Shown piece by piece: positions 24,649-34,240 of a stretch of 64,000 nucleotides of DNA; position 1 is the stretch's first letter, and the number at the start of each line of letters is the position of its first letter. Origin of the DNA: a virus. The position numbers and the translations under genes are program-made. The notes below the pieces were generated by a model. That model did not search any database, had not been told where the DNA came from, and saw only the letters and a program-made list of their open reading frames with translations. The stretch spans positions 1 through 64,000 of IMG/VR virus record IMGVR_UViG_3300000216_000003. The stretch is one strand, 5' to 3'.

Positions 24649-24981
24649 TTAATATTCTTGAATACAAGCCCCTAATAATTTTTTAATCCACTTAGGCCGT
24701 GGAGTTGTATTCCGTTCAATTTCTAATAGTTTATGTAAAATATCATAAATAACAGGTACTTCAGGAGTGATCTTAACACCAGTAATAATCGGAGTTTCTA
24801 ACCCTTCTATTGATTTTGCATATCCAGTTTTTCTATTAAACATATCTCTTGGACTACAATAACTAACACCAACATCAAGAGTATTATCTTCTTTTTTACG
24901 GGTAGCAATTGTAATTGTTCCCATTGTAAAATGTGTATGTTGATCATTAAGTAGTCGTAAATGTCGAACTCTAGTAATCAT
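24649..24981 (-). CDS. hypothetical protein
   Basis: 110 residues, beta-rich N-terminal half (HFTMGTITIATRKKEDNTLDVGVSYC), helical basic C-terminal half (HKLLEIERNTTPRPKWIKKLLGACIQEY). Lies directly before the large Ser-rich gene. No recognised family. Confidence 0.72.
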   Translation of the reverse strand: MITRVRHLRLLNDQHTHFTMGTITIATRKKEDNTLDVGVSYCSPRDMFNRKTGYAKSIEGLETPIITGVKITPEVPVIYDILHKLLEIERNTTPRPKWIKKLLGACIQEY

Positions 24982-25284
24982 TTAATTGCTCCACTTATAG
25001 TAACAATGATTATAAATTGTTAAACGTAAATCGCGATTTGTTTTAATTAGTGTATTATTACCCGGAAAATTATTAGATATTACAAATTGATCTTTTCCAG
25101 GTATATAATTATTATCATATATTGAATATGTATTTGTAGCTATTAATTGCTTTTTACCAGTTCTAATTAAATATTTATAGTATTTATCTGCATTATAGAA
25201 TTTGCCTTTAAAACAAATAGTAAATATCTCAGATGCATGTACATTTAGAGTAAATAATAAAGAAAATATAAGTGCGTATATCAT
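24982..25284 (-). CDS. exported small protein with signal peptide
   Basis: 100 residues. Residues 1-17 are a clear signal peptide (MIYALIFSLLFTLNVHA, cleavage likely after HA). The mature part is basic and Tyr/Asn-rich with two cysteines (FTICFKG, YNHCYYKW) that could form a disulphide in the periplasm. Suggests a Gram-negative-type export target. Function unknown. Confidence 0.75.
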   Translation of the reverse strand: MIYALIFSLLFTLNVHASEIFTICFKGKFYNADKYYKYLIRTGKKQLIATNTYSIYDNNYIPGKDQFVISNNFPGNNTLIKTNRDLRLTIYNHCYYKWSN

Positions 25285-26615
25285 GTATTAATCTCTACAA
25301 TTTGGTTAGTTTTAAATTCAGATTTAAAAATATTTGTTTTAACTTTAATAGATGATATAAACAAATCATCAAAAGCAGTATCTATTAAATCAAATATAAC
25401 TGGCTGCTTCTTCCCTTTACATATTCGCAGTACTCTACCAGACGTTTGAATTACACTTGTTTTACCTTTTAAAGGGCATGCTAATAATAAAGCAGAAAGA
25501 GCTTTATAATCAAATCCAGCTGAAGCATATCTACTAGTCGCTACTAATAATGTATCATCTTCTTGATCCACTTCTCGTTGTTCACTAAAAAATGGTCTTG
25601 CATTTAACCCTTTATTTATAAGCATAGCAGTAATCGTTTCTACTTGTTTTTTCGTACTAACAATAATAATTAAACGATGGCCTACCTCCATACATTTACT
25701 TGAGATTCGATATATATTATCTAAATACTTTTCACTTTGAAGTATAATACTATTATGAAAAGCGACTTTTTTAATATAATCTCCCATATAATGCATTTTT
25801 CGCTTATACTTCGGCCCAAGTCCTGAATCATATTTTACAAAGTTAATTTTCGGTGTCATATCATAGTCTTTAACAACATATAATATGTCTCCAATCGTTC
25901 CCTTTAATAATAATTCATTTATACCTCTAACATATGGAGTAGCAGTTAATCCTACTATATTTAAGGTATTTAGCAATAATGAACTTGTTGCAAATTTTCC
26001 AGCTGATGATGTCTTATGTACTTCATCATAGAATACTAAATCATATCCAGCATCTCTAATTTTTACATACCATTCTTTAAGATCAGTCTTTACTTTTGAT
26101 AATAAAGTTTGTACCATTGCAATTGCAACTGGTTTATCTGTTTCAAATTTCTTTCCTTGTATAATACCAATATCATCTTCCTCTAATGACGTAAACTGAG
26201 TATATGCATCAATCCACTGTTCCATTAGTTTAGTATTATCAAGAATAATTAAAGTTTTTTTCTTTAGTTTTGAAGTAAGGAATGCGGCTGAGAATGTCTT
26301 ACCAAATCCAGGACTAGCTTGAAATAACCCACCAATATTTCCATTTTGATTATAATAATCAAGTAAATATTTAAGGGCTGCTTTTTGGCCAGATCTAACG
26401 TCAGCAGTAGATTCAATTTCTATTGTTTGAGGTTTAAATTCAGCATCAACATGATTAAATATTAATGGTGTCGGATAGTCTTTATTAAAATATCGTGGTA
26501 ATATATAGTGTGTCGGTGTTTCATGTAATAAGAATTCTTGATCTGCAAAATTGTACAAAGCAGGGTACTGATTTAATAATTGAGGCAAATCATTTTTATT
26601 AAGTAATGTCCACAT
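25281..26615 (-). CDS. SF2 DNA helicase, UvsW-like
   Basis: 444 residues. Walker A SPGFGKT (101-107), DEVH (197-200), GLTATP (222-227) and QTSGRVLRICKG near 390 give a complete superfamily 2 helicase. An N-terminal 60-residue domain and the DEVH/RecG-like order match T4 UvsW, which unwinds branched recombination and R-loop structures and helps shift replication mode. Overlaps both neighbours. Confidence 0.88.
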   Translation of the reverse strand: MWTLLNKNDLPQLLNQYPALYNFADQEFLLHETPTHYILPRYFNKDYPTPLIFNHVDAEFKPQTIEIESTADVRSGQKAALKYLLDYYNQNGNIGGLFQASPGFGKTFSAAFLTSKLKKKTLIILDNTKLMEQWIDAYTQFTSLEEDDIGIIQGKKFETDKPVAIAMVQTLLSKVKTDLKEWYVKIRDAGYDLVFYDEVHKTSSAGKFATSSLLLNTLNIVGLTATPYVRGINELLLKGTIGDILYVVKDYDMTPKINFVKYDSGLGPKYKRKMHYMGDYIKKVAFHNSIILQSEKYLDNIYRISSKCMEVGHRLIIIVSTKKQVETITAMLINKGLNARPFFSEQREVDQEDDTLLVATSRYASAGFDYKALSALLLACPLKGKTSVIQTSGRVLRICKGKKQPVIFDLIDTAFDDLFISSIKVKTNIFKSEFKTNQIVEINT

Positions 26616-26944
26616 TAGCTCATCTGTAGTATCCGTTTATTAATTGTTTGTTTCTCATATTCATCTGATAATTTGGAATATAAATCTTTTAATATGGGTA
26701 TAAATATTTCACCATATGTTATACATATATCATCAACAGTAAACATAATTACTGAAGTATCTTGATTTTCTTCAGTATTTAATCTAATACTAGTTGGAAT
26801 ACATGTATCTTTAAAATGTCCAGATGCTCCATTAGGAACATTAACTTCTATCCCATATAAATAAGCCCATTTATCATTATAACTATACTCTATATATCCA
26901 TATTTAAATTTACATTTTTGAAGTAGGTTTGAATTATTTTTCAT
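26615..26944 (-). CDS. small protein with tail INKRILQMS
   Basis: 109 residues, beta-rich (YGYIEYSYNDKWAYLYGIEVNV, VIMFTVDDICITYGE) then helix DEYEKQTINKRILQMS, a variant of the common tail. Stop overlaps the helicase ATG. Unknown function. Confidence 0.7.
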   Translation of the reverse strand: MKNNSNLLQKCKFKYGYIEYSYNDKWAYLYGIEVNVPNGASGHFKDTCIPTSIRLNTEENQDTSVIMFTVDDICITYGEIFIPILKDLYSKLSDEYEKQTINKRILQMS

Positions 26945-27290
26945 CTAGCAGTAGCTTAGAACAAGTATTCTTTATATTTGAATCATTCGAGTATTCAAGA
27001 GCGAATCTAATAAGAGATTCTTCATCGGGACTATTAATATAAGGCATTTCTTCTCGTATAATATCAAATATTTTCGGTCCTACAGCACATATACCAATTT
27101 TAAATACTAACTCTTTTAGGTTTTTATTTTCCGCTTCTAGTATATCTAATTTAGTTAATCCAGTACTATTAGCAACTGTATTTACTGCATTTGAAAATTT
27201 GGCTCCAACTCCAGTTATTGCATTATGTTGTATACCATCTAATACATTTCCCATTATTTCCTCTACTTCGTATGTAATATCAAGGCTCAT
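26934..27290 (-). CDS. small hypothetical protein
   Basis: 118 residues, helical with a leucine-rich middle (LTKLDILEAENKNLKELVFKIG) suggesting a short coiled coil; ends NIKNTCSKLLLDEK, a degenerate tail. ATGAG overlaps the upstream gene. Unknown. Confidence 0.7.
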   Translation of the reverse strand: MSLDITYEVEEIMGNVLDGIQHNAITGVGAKFSNAVNTVANSTGLTKLDILEAENKNLKELVFKIGICAVGPKIFDIIREEMPYINSPDEESLIRFALEYSNDSNIKNTCSKLLLDEK

Positions 27291-27601
27291 AGTAACTCCA
27301 ATATTCGTTTAGTAATCGAATTCTTATCATCTTTACTTAATTCTAACTTATCAAAACAATCTCGCAACCATATAACTTCAATATCTGCATTAGTAAATGA
27401 AAAACATTTATCTTTATACAACTCGTATCTATCTTTACTATTTTTTATCTGGTATTTTAAATATTTAGAGACATTCATCTTTAAATTATCTTCGACGATT
27501 TCCAATGGGGGAGGATCTAGATTGCCCATTACTATTGTGCCCATATTATTAGGAATAGCAATAACATTCGGATCTCCTGGTGGTGGATATATATTAGACA
27601 T
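27287..27601 (-). CDS. small protein with tail ITKRILELL
   Basis: 104 residues. Pro/Gly-rich N-terminus (IYPPPGDPNVIAIPNNMG) then helices ending LSKDDKNSITKRILELL. Function unknown; starts three bases after the UDG-like gene. Confidence 0.7.
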   Translation of the reverse strand: MSNIYPPPGDPNVIAIPNNMGTIVMGNLDPPPLEIVEDNLKMNVSKYLKYQIKNSKDRYELYKDKCFSFTNADIEVIWLRDCFDKLELSKDDKNSITKRILELL

Positions 27602-27603
27602 AT

Positions 27604-29040
27604 CTATCTCTCCAACATATTTTTTAAACTAATATTTAATTGATACATAAGATTCTTCTTCTGTTTTGCCGTTAAATATGTAACTGCATCAATTTTATCA
27701 GTAATATATTCACAATCTTTATATTTTCCATTCGAAAAATATACTGGGTATTTAATCGGTTCTGTTTTATATTTCTTATGACCATGTTTATCAATGAAAA
27801 CATAAAGAACTGTCTCTCCTAATACTTGAATATTAAAAAGAGTAAAATCAGAACTAATTTTTTCTACTTTTTGATCACCTACTAAATTCATATCAGCCTC
27901 AGGTATGGACTCTTTTTTCATTTTAACTAAAATAGAATCTAATTCAGTAATTGCCTTTTCAAATTTAGGCATATTTCTATCAGTAATATCATCAGGAGCC
28001 ATCATAGCAAACTTAGTGCCAAATAATTGGCCGTTATTTTTAGACAATAAACCTTTAATACCATTAGATTGACAAACTTTCTGCCCTAAATATATCTGTA
28101 ATTTAGAGGGGAATTGTTGATGTACTAAATCTGTAACACTTTTACACCCACTAATAACATTTCTTATACCCTTTAATTTATCACCTTCATGCGAATAACA
28201 CATTAGACTATTAGTATAAACATATGTTAAACCATATTTCTTAGTCATCGATTCAAAATGGTATCTAAATAGTTTACCAAAATTATCGGAAAAAGGAAGA
28301 TTATTATTAACATCTTCTAACGAGGGAGACAAGCCAACCACAGCAATATCCACATTACTTGGATTATCAACACAACTAGCATTAGTATCTAAAACTATTG
28401 TACCTTTATTGTTAAGGGTACAAGATTTACAGGCTCCTCTTGTCTTGATATATTGTTTGAACATATCATTGATTTCGGTTACCTTTTCTTTTACATTTAT
28501 TTGCTGTTCTGGAATAACTATTGATTTTTTAGCTTTGCCACTTTTTAATTTTTCTTTACCACCTATAGTAAGTTTAATATTATCTATTATTTCTTCAGAT
28601 ATAATACCTACATTATATAATTCAAATAAGTGATTAATTTCATCCTGGTTTAACGGCTGCTCTTGAACAGTTTTGTAGAATTTATTAATTGTATCAGTAA
28701 ACGTATTACGTGGTAAGTTTTGATACTTACTAAAATATAACTGGTTTAAACTTCTAATGTTAAAGGTATGAAGTAATTTAGCAAAAGTAAATAAGTAATC
28801 TTGTTGATTATATTTATGAAAATCATAAAGATTGTTTAAATATTTATTTACATATACTATGAGTTGAGGATGGTTTAAAATAACATTGTATAGTCTATAT
28901 ACATAACTAGCTTGGAACTCTTTTTCATCAAATATTGGTTTAATACTACTTGGATTTAAGAGCCATTTAGTTAGTTGTTTTATCTTTTTAAACTTTAAAT
29001 CAACTTTACTAATTTTTTTAATACCTGTCGTAGTCTTCAT
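27604..29040 (-). CDS. uracil-DNA glycosylase superfamily domain protein
   Basis: 478 residues. The first 190 residues are helical and unique. The middle (about 205-350) resembles family 4/5 uracil-DNA glycosylases: CKSC, AVVGLSPSLEDVNNNLPFSDNFGKLF (motif 1 with the PF element) and YVYTNSLMC. The C-terminal 100 residues form an extra domain. Could excise uracil, or serve as a non-catalytic UDG-fold module as found fused to some phage polymerases. Catalytic residues are not certain. Confidence 0.65.
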   Translation of the reverse strand: MKTTTGIKKISKVDLKFKKIKQLTKWLLNPSSIKPIFDEKEFQASYVYRLYNVILNHPQLIVYVNKYLNNLYDFHKYNQQDYLFTFAKLLHTFNIRSLNQLYFSKYQNLPRNTFTDTINKFYKTVQEQPLNQDEINHLFELYNVGIISEEIIDNIKLTIGGKEKLKSGKAKKSIVIPEQQINVKEKVTEINDMFKQYIKTRGACKSCTLNNKGTIVLDTNASCVDNPSNVDIAVVGLSPSLEDVNNNLPFSDNFGKLFRYHFESMTKKYGLTYVYTNSLMCYSHEGDKLKGIRNVISGCKSVTDLVHQQFPSKLQIYLGQKVCQSNGIKGLLSKNNGQLFGTKFAMMAPDDITDRNMPKFEKAITELDSILVKMKKESIPEADMNLVGDQKVEKISSDFTLFNIQVLGETVLYVFIDKHGHKKYKTEPIKYPVYFSNGKYKDCEYITDKIDAVTYLTAKQKKNLMYQLNISLKNMLER

Positions 29041-29411
29041 AGCCCTCTCAATGTCTCCATCATCTCAATATCATACATATCGTCTTCTATTTGACCCAAT
29101 AAATCTCTAGTCGGTATTAATTTTTGACCAAGTATCCTCTCTAACTCTTGAGGTACTCCATTATTTATAGTCCATTCTGAAATCTCACCAATTCTATATA
29201 TTCTATGAGTAGATATTGTTACTGTTTTTTGTACATTTATCAATTTAATATGCCACCAGATACTTGTTTTACTTTCTTGATAGTTTCCAAATAATAATAA
29301 TAATTTATCCAGACTTATTTTATACCAAAATGGATGTATTTTAAATAGATTTATATTATAATATTTATCAACAGGACCTTCTACTACAACATAATCTCTA
29401 GCCAACTTCAA
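29037..29411 (-). CDS. LLLFGN family protein
   Basis: 124 residues, TTG start after GGGAG. ISLDKLLLLFGNYQESKTSIWWHIKLINVQKTVTIST is the family core also found in the neighbour 29398 and at 19897, 40461 and 40754. Ends with an acidic helix. Overlaps the downstream ATG. Function unknown. Confidence 0.7.
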   Translation of the reverse strand: MKLARDYVVVEGPVDKYYNINLFKIHPFWYKISLDKLLLLFGNYQESKTSIWWHIKLINVQKTVTISTHRIYRIGEISEWTINNGVPQELERILGQKLIPTRDLLGQIEDDMYDIEMMETLRGL

Positions 29412-29685
29412 GATACTCCCGTATTAACTGTAAGTCTTTTGCTTTCTGATACCTGAATTCATATTCATATCGAACACCATGCCGATTATGCGCCTCTGCC
29501 CAACTAATTTCAAATATTTTCCTACTTTTAATCATCCTCAAAGTCCAACCAAAATCATAAGTAGGTTGACCTAATAAAAGCATTAACTTATCCATAGATA
29601 TTGTTTTCCCACTAACAATAAAATTTTCTGTATGCTTCCATGATGGAATTTGTCGTTGTTCTAATACTTTAAACGGTCTAGGCAT
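29398..29685 (-). CDS. LLLLGxP family protein
   Basis: 95 residues; SMDKLMLLLGQPTYDFGWTLRMIKSRKIFEISW matches the adjacent 29037 product, so they are a tandem pair. Starts just after the terminator at 29703-29734. Unknown function. Confidence 0.72.
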   Translation of the reverse strand: MPRPFKVLEQRQIPSWKHTENFIVSGKTISMDKLMLLLGQPTYDFGWTLRMIKSRKIFEISWAEAHNRHGVRYEYEFRYQKAKDLQLIREYLEVG

Positions 29686-29702
29686 TTATTAGTTCCTAAA
29701 TA

Positions 29703-29734
29703 AAAAGGGAGAGAACGTTAATTCTCTCCCTTTT
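29703..29734. terminator. perfect palindromic terminator
   Basis: AAAAGGGAGAGAA-CGTTAA-TTCTCTCCCTTTT, a 13-bp stem with A and U tracts at both ends. Placed after the 29749 gene; works in either direction. Confidence 0.85.
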
Positions 29735-29748
29735 GTTGTGCTTAGTGA

Positions 29749-30225
29749 TTAGGCTAGGATATCGTCCAAGATGGAGTCGATATCGGATTTGCCTTTACCT
29801 TTAGCAGCGCCACCGCCAAATTCTTTATGTGGAAGTTTTGCTTCAACATAAGCTTGTAGTTTTGCAATTGAACCTTGATCATTAGCAGCTTTAGCAGCTT
29901 CAATACGATCTTCAATGTTCTTACGGGTCTGTCTTACACAATTATAAACTTGTTGTCTAGTTACTTCATTACCATTGAGCTTAGAGAGCTCTTGTGCAAT
30001 GATGGAAGTATCTTTAGTAGCATACTGATCTAGAATGATCTTCTTATCTTCAGAAGTCAAACGAACAGCAGGCTTCTTACGAACTTCGCCATTTTTATTT
30101 ACTTTAGCGCCACCGGGAACGGCAGGAGCAGTTGCATCAGGAGCGGCATCAGCGACAGCGGCAACAACAGGGGCAACAGCAGGAGTAGCGGCAGGAGCTT
30201 TGGCGAAAGGGTTAGGTGCATTCAT
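29749..30225 (-). CDS. Ala/Pro-rich protein with helix-turn-helix-like core
   Basis: 158 residues. N-terminal 40 residues are Ala/Pro/Val-rich and likely disordered. Residues 55-115 (LTSEDKKIILDQY, TSIIAQELSKLNGNEVTRQQVYNCVRQTRKNI) look like a homeodomain-like or HTH DNA-binding helix set. Gly/Lys-rich linker and acidic end DIDSILDDILA. The higher GC of the Ala/Pro region stands out, and the gene has its own strong terminator, which fits an abundant DNA-binding or regulatory protein. Confidence 0.72.
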   Translation of the reverse strand: MNAPNPFAKAPAATPAVAPVVAAVADAAPDATAPAVPGGAKVNKNGEVRKKPAVRLTSEDKKIILDQYATKDTSIIAQELSKLNGNEVTRQQVYNCVRQTRKNIEDRIEAAKAANDQGSIAKLQAYVEAKLPHKEFGGGAAKGKGKSDIDSILDDILA

Positions 30226-30260
30226 GTTTTTAAATCCTTTTTTTTATGATTAATGTTTGT

Positions 30261-32021
30261 TTATTGTGCACTTGAAAATAAGCGCGAAATGTTAAATCTC
30301 TCTACATCTTGACATAATCGTCTTTTTAAATCGACATTTGTAATACATTGCATAATTGCCCCACTCTCTTCACCGAGAGGAGGTTGTAGTATATATTCAA
30401 CAGGTTGTTGTTTAGTAACAACTTCCAGGTGATCTGCGCTCATTTCTCCTAATCCTTTAAAGCGCTTAACTTCGAATCCATTCGAACTATATTGGTCAAT
30501 AAGAGACTCATCATATATGGGTATCATAGGATGTTTCTTTTTAAGTGCACCATATAGAGGTGGCACTATAATAGATACCCGTTTTTCTGTAATTAGACTT
30601 GGAGCGTAACGCCAAAGTGCTATTAAAACTAATACCACAATGTGCATTCCATCCGCATCAGCATCACATATTATTTTTACATTATCATATCTAAATCTGC
30701 GTTTCCCTACGCCGATCGCTTCCAATAAATATTTTACTTTCCCTTTTTCTTTTTCTGTAACTTTTCCAATTGATTTATTAATCGTATTTTCGATTTTACC
30801 AGATAATGGAAATATTGCTTCATCTTTTGCGTTTCTAATCTCAAGCAATGTTCCTCCGGCAGAGTCACCTTCTAGTATATATAATATTTTACCAGGAGAG
30901 TTCTTACAATCTTTTAATGGATTGCCAGACGATACTCTTTTGCCTCTACTTCCAAGTGTTTTTTTAGCTTTTTTATTCGATTTAAGATTTGTAATAAATT
31001 CAAAATGCTCTTTGAATAAAGGAATCTTTAATGAGACATCCCCTTTTAATTTATTAATTACAGATGACATGTTTTTTGTCATTTTTGTTTTAATCTGACT
31101 ATCAAACTTAGGCTCTGGGACTGTTACAGATACATACATTTTTAAATATGAAAGAATATCATTCTTTGTAAGTTTAGACGTTTCTTCTAAGTATTCTTTA
31201 ACACAATTATAAATTAATGTTGAAGAATTTGTTAGATATGTGCCTTCACATATATTAAGATTAACATCTCCTTTTATAGTGTGTGCTTGTCTTCCGATTG
31301 AATCATAAGTAAAGAAAATATCAATATTATCAGCTATAGATACATGTTCTAACGTATCTGCACCTACTTCTTGTTTCGCATAATCATATAATGAATTTAC
31401 TTTAATCTGATCATTATTTAATAATAAGTAATGGTCAGGATTATGTGCCGAAACTAGTTCTAATCTTTTTCTTAGTTTATCTAAATCATATTCAGCAGAA
31501 ACAAAATATTGAGGGTCTACTGCAAATACAATTTGAGTAGTCCAACTATTTGAATCTTTAGTTATGATCTTTGAATGGAATGTTGAATCTTGGAAATAAT
31601 AATTAATAACTTCATCTTTATTAATAGGATTTCTTAATATTAAATTCATTCGGGTAGATAATGCATTAACAGCTGTTAATCCAATACCGTGTAATCCAAT
31701 AGCATTTTTATATCCACTATTATCGAATTTTCCACCAGTTTTAGCTTGTGTAGCAATAGCAATAGGTGATTCGAGAAAGCTGCCATCTGGCATTTGGACA
31801 TTTTGTATTGGAATACCCCTACCATTATCCGTAATAGTTACACTATTATCCGGATTAATATCCACAGCAACGGCTGTTGCATATCCATTAGCTAACTCAT
31901 CTAGTGAATTATCTAATACTTCTGTAATCAAGTGATCTGGACTATTGGTATCTCCAATATACATCCCAGGTCTTTGGCGAATATGTTCAATATCCCCCAT
32001 TGCTTGAATAGTGACGCTCAT
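30261..32021 (-). CDS. type II DNA topoisomerase ATPase/TOPRIM subunit
   Basis: 586 residues, GyrB/ParE type and close in size to the T4 large subunit. GHKL ATPase: RPGMYIGD, EVLDNSLDE, DNGRGIP, GLHGIGLTAVNALS. TOPRIM: YILEGDSAGG and IICDADADGMHI; FKGLGEMSADHL in the C-terminal part. Strand passage needs the partner encoded at 36759. Preceded by a promoter at 32066-32098 and monocistronic or nearly so. Confidence 0.93.
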   Translation of the reverse strand: MSVTIQAMGDIEHIRQRPGMYIGDTNSPDHLITEVLDNSLDELANGYATAVAVDINPDNSVTITDNGRGIPIQNVQMPDGSFLESPIAIATQAKTGGKFDNSGYKNAIGLHGIGLTAVNALSTRMNLILRNPINKDEVINYYFQDSTFHSKIITKDSNSWTTQIVFAVDPQYFVSAEYDLDKLRKRLELVSAHNPDHYLLLNNDQIKVNSLYDYAKQEVGADTLEHVSIADNIDIFFTYDSIGRQAHTIKGDVNLNICEGTYLTNSSTLIYNCVKEYLEETSKLTKNDILSYLKMYVSVTVPEPKFDSQIKTKMTKNMSSVINKLKGDVSLKIPLFKEHFEFITNLKSNKKAKKTLGSRGKRVSSGNPLKDCKNSPGKILYILEGDSAGGTLLEIRNAKDEAIFPLSGKIENTINKSIGKVTEKEKGKVKYLLEAIGVGKRRFRYDNVKIICDADADGMHIVVLVLIALWRYAPSLITEKRVSIIVPPLYGALKKKHPMIPIYDESLIDQYSSNGFEVKRFKGLGEMSADHLEVVTKQQPVEYILQPPLGEESGAIMQCITNVDLKRRLCQDVERFNISRLFSSAQ

Positions 32022-32065
32022 AAATTTATCACCTATTTTTGAACAATTAAAACTGCTTTCATTAA

Positions 32066-32098
32066 AATAATATCTATATAAGATTTTTGAAAACGTGG
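32066..32098 (-). promoter_or_regulatory. phage promoter upstream of the topoisomerase ATPase gene
   Basis: Minus-strand CCACGTTTTCAAAAATCTTA then TATAGATATTATTTT, exact 16-bp register and the extended CCACGTTTTCAAA box. Confidence 0.8.
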
Positions 32099-32117
32099 TT
32101 ATGTACTAAAATCTTAG

Positions 32118-32945
32118 TTATTTGGATGTTCTTAATAATGACAAAATGGGATAGATGAAGTATCTAAGAATCCATTTTGGATTTGATGTTATAATACTTT
32201 TTTCAAGTGTACCATTCTGAGTAATCGTCTTGCCATTGTCGAAAACATAGTAATATTTATATTTTTCAAATTCTCCAGACTTTTTCAAAATATCCATATA
32301 AGTCTTAGAATATATCTTATAAATATACGTCAAAACTCTAGGATCCCCTGAAAATATAGCCGGAAGTAATTCTTTTACTATGTATTCCGGTGGTGACTTT
32401 AATTGTCCTTTTACATCTATTTTATTGTTATACTCATATATAGATGTTTTATTAAAACGCATGTATTTAATTACATCATTGATATGAAATTTTACATCAT
32501 TATCTAATATATAATTACTAAATGTAATATTTTTTGAATCTACTGGTATTCCACTAAATACAGCACCATCTTTTTTATATTCAAGTATGTTAACATTATC
32601 CCAATCATTATATATCTTACCTAAACAAAATACTTTTGAATACATATTTAAATCAGATATATAATTATGATTAGGGGTAGATGCTTGTTTTAATGTTGTT
32701 GCTATAAATATATTCCGTTCTAATTTTGATTCTAAACTGAATATACGTTTGACAAAGTCATTATCTTTTCCAAATATTATTTTACAAATAGTTGGAAATG
32801 CAGATGTAATATCAAGCTCAATGATATCTTCTGCTAATATTTGCGTTTGGTTATCATCGGCATAATAATATGCAAATTTTTCTCCAATATTGCCAATAGC
32901 ACAGTCTTTAGTTAATCGAGCATAGTCATCAAGAAGATCGATCAC
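32118..32945 (-). CDS. polymerase-palm-like protein of unknown function
   Basis: 275 residues from GTG 32945 (no ATG in frame upstream of a stop). DIIELDITSAFPTICKII near residue 45 resembles motif A of family B-like polymerases (DxxSxYP), and EYKKDGAVFSG near 125 could be a degenerate second acidic motif. The rest is not recognisable and key residues are uncertain. Could be a primase-polymerase or an inactive palm protein. Last gene of the clamp-loader operon. Confidence 0.55.
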   Translation of the reverse strand: MIDLLDDYARLTKDCAIGNIGEKFAYYYADDNQTQILAEDIIELDITSAFPTICKIIFGKDNDFVKRIFSLESKLERNIFIATTLKQASTPNHNYISDLNMYSKVFCLGKIYNDWDNVNILEYKKDGAVFSGIPVDSKNITFSNYILDNDVKFHINDVIKYMRFNKTSIYEYNNKIDVKGQLKSPPEYIVKELLPAIFSGDPRVLTYIYKIYSKTYMDILKKSGEFEKYKYYYVFDNGKTITQNGTLEKSIITSNPKWILRYFIYPILSLLRTSK

Positions 32946-33024
32946 TGTCTCTACTTCGCATAATAATATTCACTCCAATTCCTATAATAATAGATACTAT
33001 AGTTCCCGCTAGAAAATCAATCAA
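32929..33024 (-). CDS. 31-residue single-span membrane peptide
   Basis: TTG start overlapping the upstream TGA (TTGA). Product (M)IDFLAGTIVSIIIGIGVNII then RSRDSDRSS: one hydrophobic span and a charged tail. Overlaps the GTG of the 32118 gene. Supported by the overlap chain, not by homology. Confidence 0.42.
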   Translation of the reverse strand: MIDFLAGTIVSIIIGIGVNIIMRSRDSDRSS

Positions 33025-33119
33025 GAGTTATTATTCCGTTTTTGTTCTGCGTCAGAATAAATAACTCTAATTGCGTGAAGTCCTACACATGCTAGTAGAA
33101 GTAGTAATAGCTCGCCCAT
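33021..33119 (-). CDS. 32-residue hydrophobic peptide
   Basis: MGELLLLLLACVGLHAIRV then YSDAEQKRNNNS: an N-terminal hydrophobic span with LLAC, which might be a lipobox-like site, and a polar tail. Lies between the clamp loader and 32118 in a gap that would otherwise be empty. Low certainty. Confidence 0.42.
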   Translation of the reverse strand: MGELLLLLLACVGLHAIRVIYSDAEQKRNNNS

Positions 33120-33170
33120 TTTATTAAACACTCCATGTTAATTTATTTTAGTCATTCTCTGGGGTACTCC

Positions 33171-34172
33171 TTACATATTGAGTTTTAGAACACGATCTAT
33201 TGCCTCACTTAGAAATGCTAAGTAATGTAAATATGGCAACTTCTTCGTTGAATGAGATTCCAAATACTGTGAAACCAGAATTTTTAATGGGAGAAAATGT
33301 ATCTTATTGTTTATTTCTTCATAAATAGTTTCATAATGTAAATCTCTACTAAATTGTGCAATCTCTAATATTTGAGCATAAGGTTGTGATATTGGAGAAT
33401 TTAATGGACTAGATAGTATTAATTTTTTAGATGTAATATCTGTAGCAGATAAAATAATATTCATTATTTCTAATGTCTTATTAATAATCAGTTCTTCATT
33501 AGAAGATATTTTAGTCTTAACATTACTAAAATCTAACTGCCCATTCAAGGCATTAACTTGAAGACTGGTAATTAAATTCCTAAGCCCCATACTAAAGTTA
33601 GTAAAAGCATAGTTTTTTAATTCTTCTTCATTATACGTAATATTTTCACTATCTAAAATTTGTTTTAATCGAACATATGTGCCTTCCTGGTTAACACCTT
33701 TAAATTCGATAATATGATTAAATCTACTTTGTACAGCAGGGTCAATCTTATTTAAATAATTGGTGGTTGCGATAAAAGTAGCATGGGATTGAAAATTCTC
33801 TAATGTGCCATCTTTAAGTTGAATTAATGCCTGATTTGATAATCTATCAAATTCTTCAATAACGATAATTTTCTTACTGGATTTAATTGCTCTTTTTTGA
33901 ACCCATGTCGATAGAGCATCAATCTCCTGTACAGAACGACTTTTAATCTTATTTAAATCGTTACTATTTTTAATAAATTTGTTAACTAGAATTGAAATAA
34001 GTGCAGATTTACCAGTTCCTGGTTTTCCGCATAAGAGTAAATTTCCATCAATATGGCCGGCCTCCAACCACTTTTGTACTTGATCTTCAAGAGCTTTACT
34101 CTCAAAGACGTACTCGTCAATACCTTTCGGCTTATATTTCATAAACCAACTAGTATCAAGAATATTACCCAT
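33171..34172 (-). CDS. clamp loader AAA+ subunit (T4 gp44/RFC-like)
   Basis: 333 residues. Walker A GKPGTGKS at 49-56, Walker B KIIVIEEFD at 101-109, sensor 1 ATTNYL, and the arginine-finger SRF (AVQSRFNHII), all typical of RFC/gp44 subunits that open and load the sliding clamp. The C-terminal 130 residues would form the collar. No separate gp62-like small subunit was recognised nearby. Confidence 0.9.
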   Translation of the reverse strand: MGNILDTSWFMKYKPKGIDEYVFESKALEDQVQKWLEAGHIDGNLLLCGKPGTGKSALISILVNKFIKNSNDLNKIKSRSVQEIDALSTWVQKRAIKSSKKIIVIEEFDRLSNQALIQLKDGTLENFQSHATFIATTNYLNKIDPAVQSRFNHIIEFKGVNQEGTYVRLKQILDSENITYNEEELKNYAFTNFSMGLRNLITSLQVNALNGQLDFSNVKTKISSNEELIINKTLEIMNIILSATDITSKKLILSSPLNSPISQPYAQILEIAQFSRDLHYETIYEEINNKIHFLPLKILVSQYLESHSTKKLPYLHYLAFLSEAIDRVLKLNM

Positions 34173-34210
34173 GTTTCTCCTTTATATAGTAATCAAAGTA
34201 AAATCCCAAT

Positions 34211-34240
34211 TTATTATATCTATATGTCTATTTTAAAAAC
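34211..34240 (-). promoter_or_regulatory. phage promoter upstream of the clamp loader gene
   Basis: Minus-strand GTTTTTAAAATAGACA then TATAGATATAATAAAT, exact register. Its -35-like box overlaps the U-tract of the terminator at 34251-34279. Confidence 0.8.

Noticed and set aside
32118-32945. Missing half of the split family B polymerase
   Set aside because: No motif B or exonuclease motifs follow the motif A-like segment, so it does not complete the 17697 fragment.
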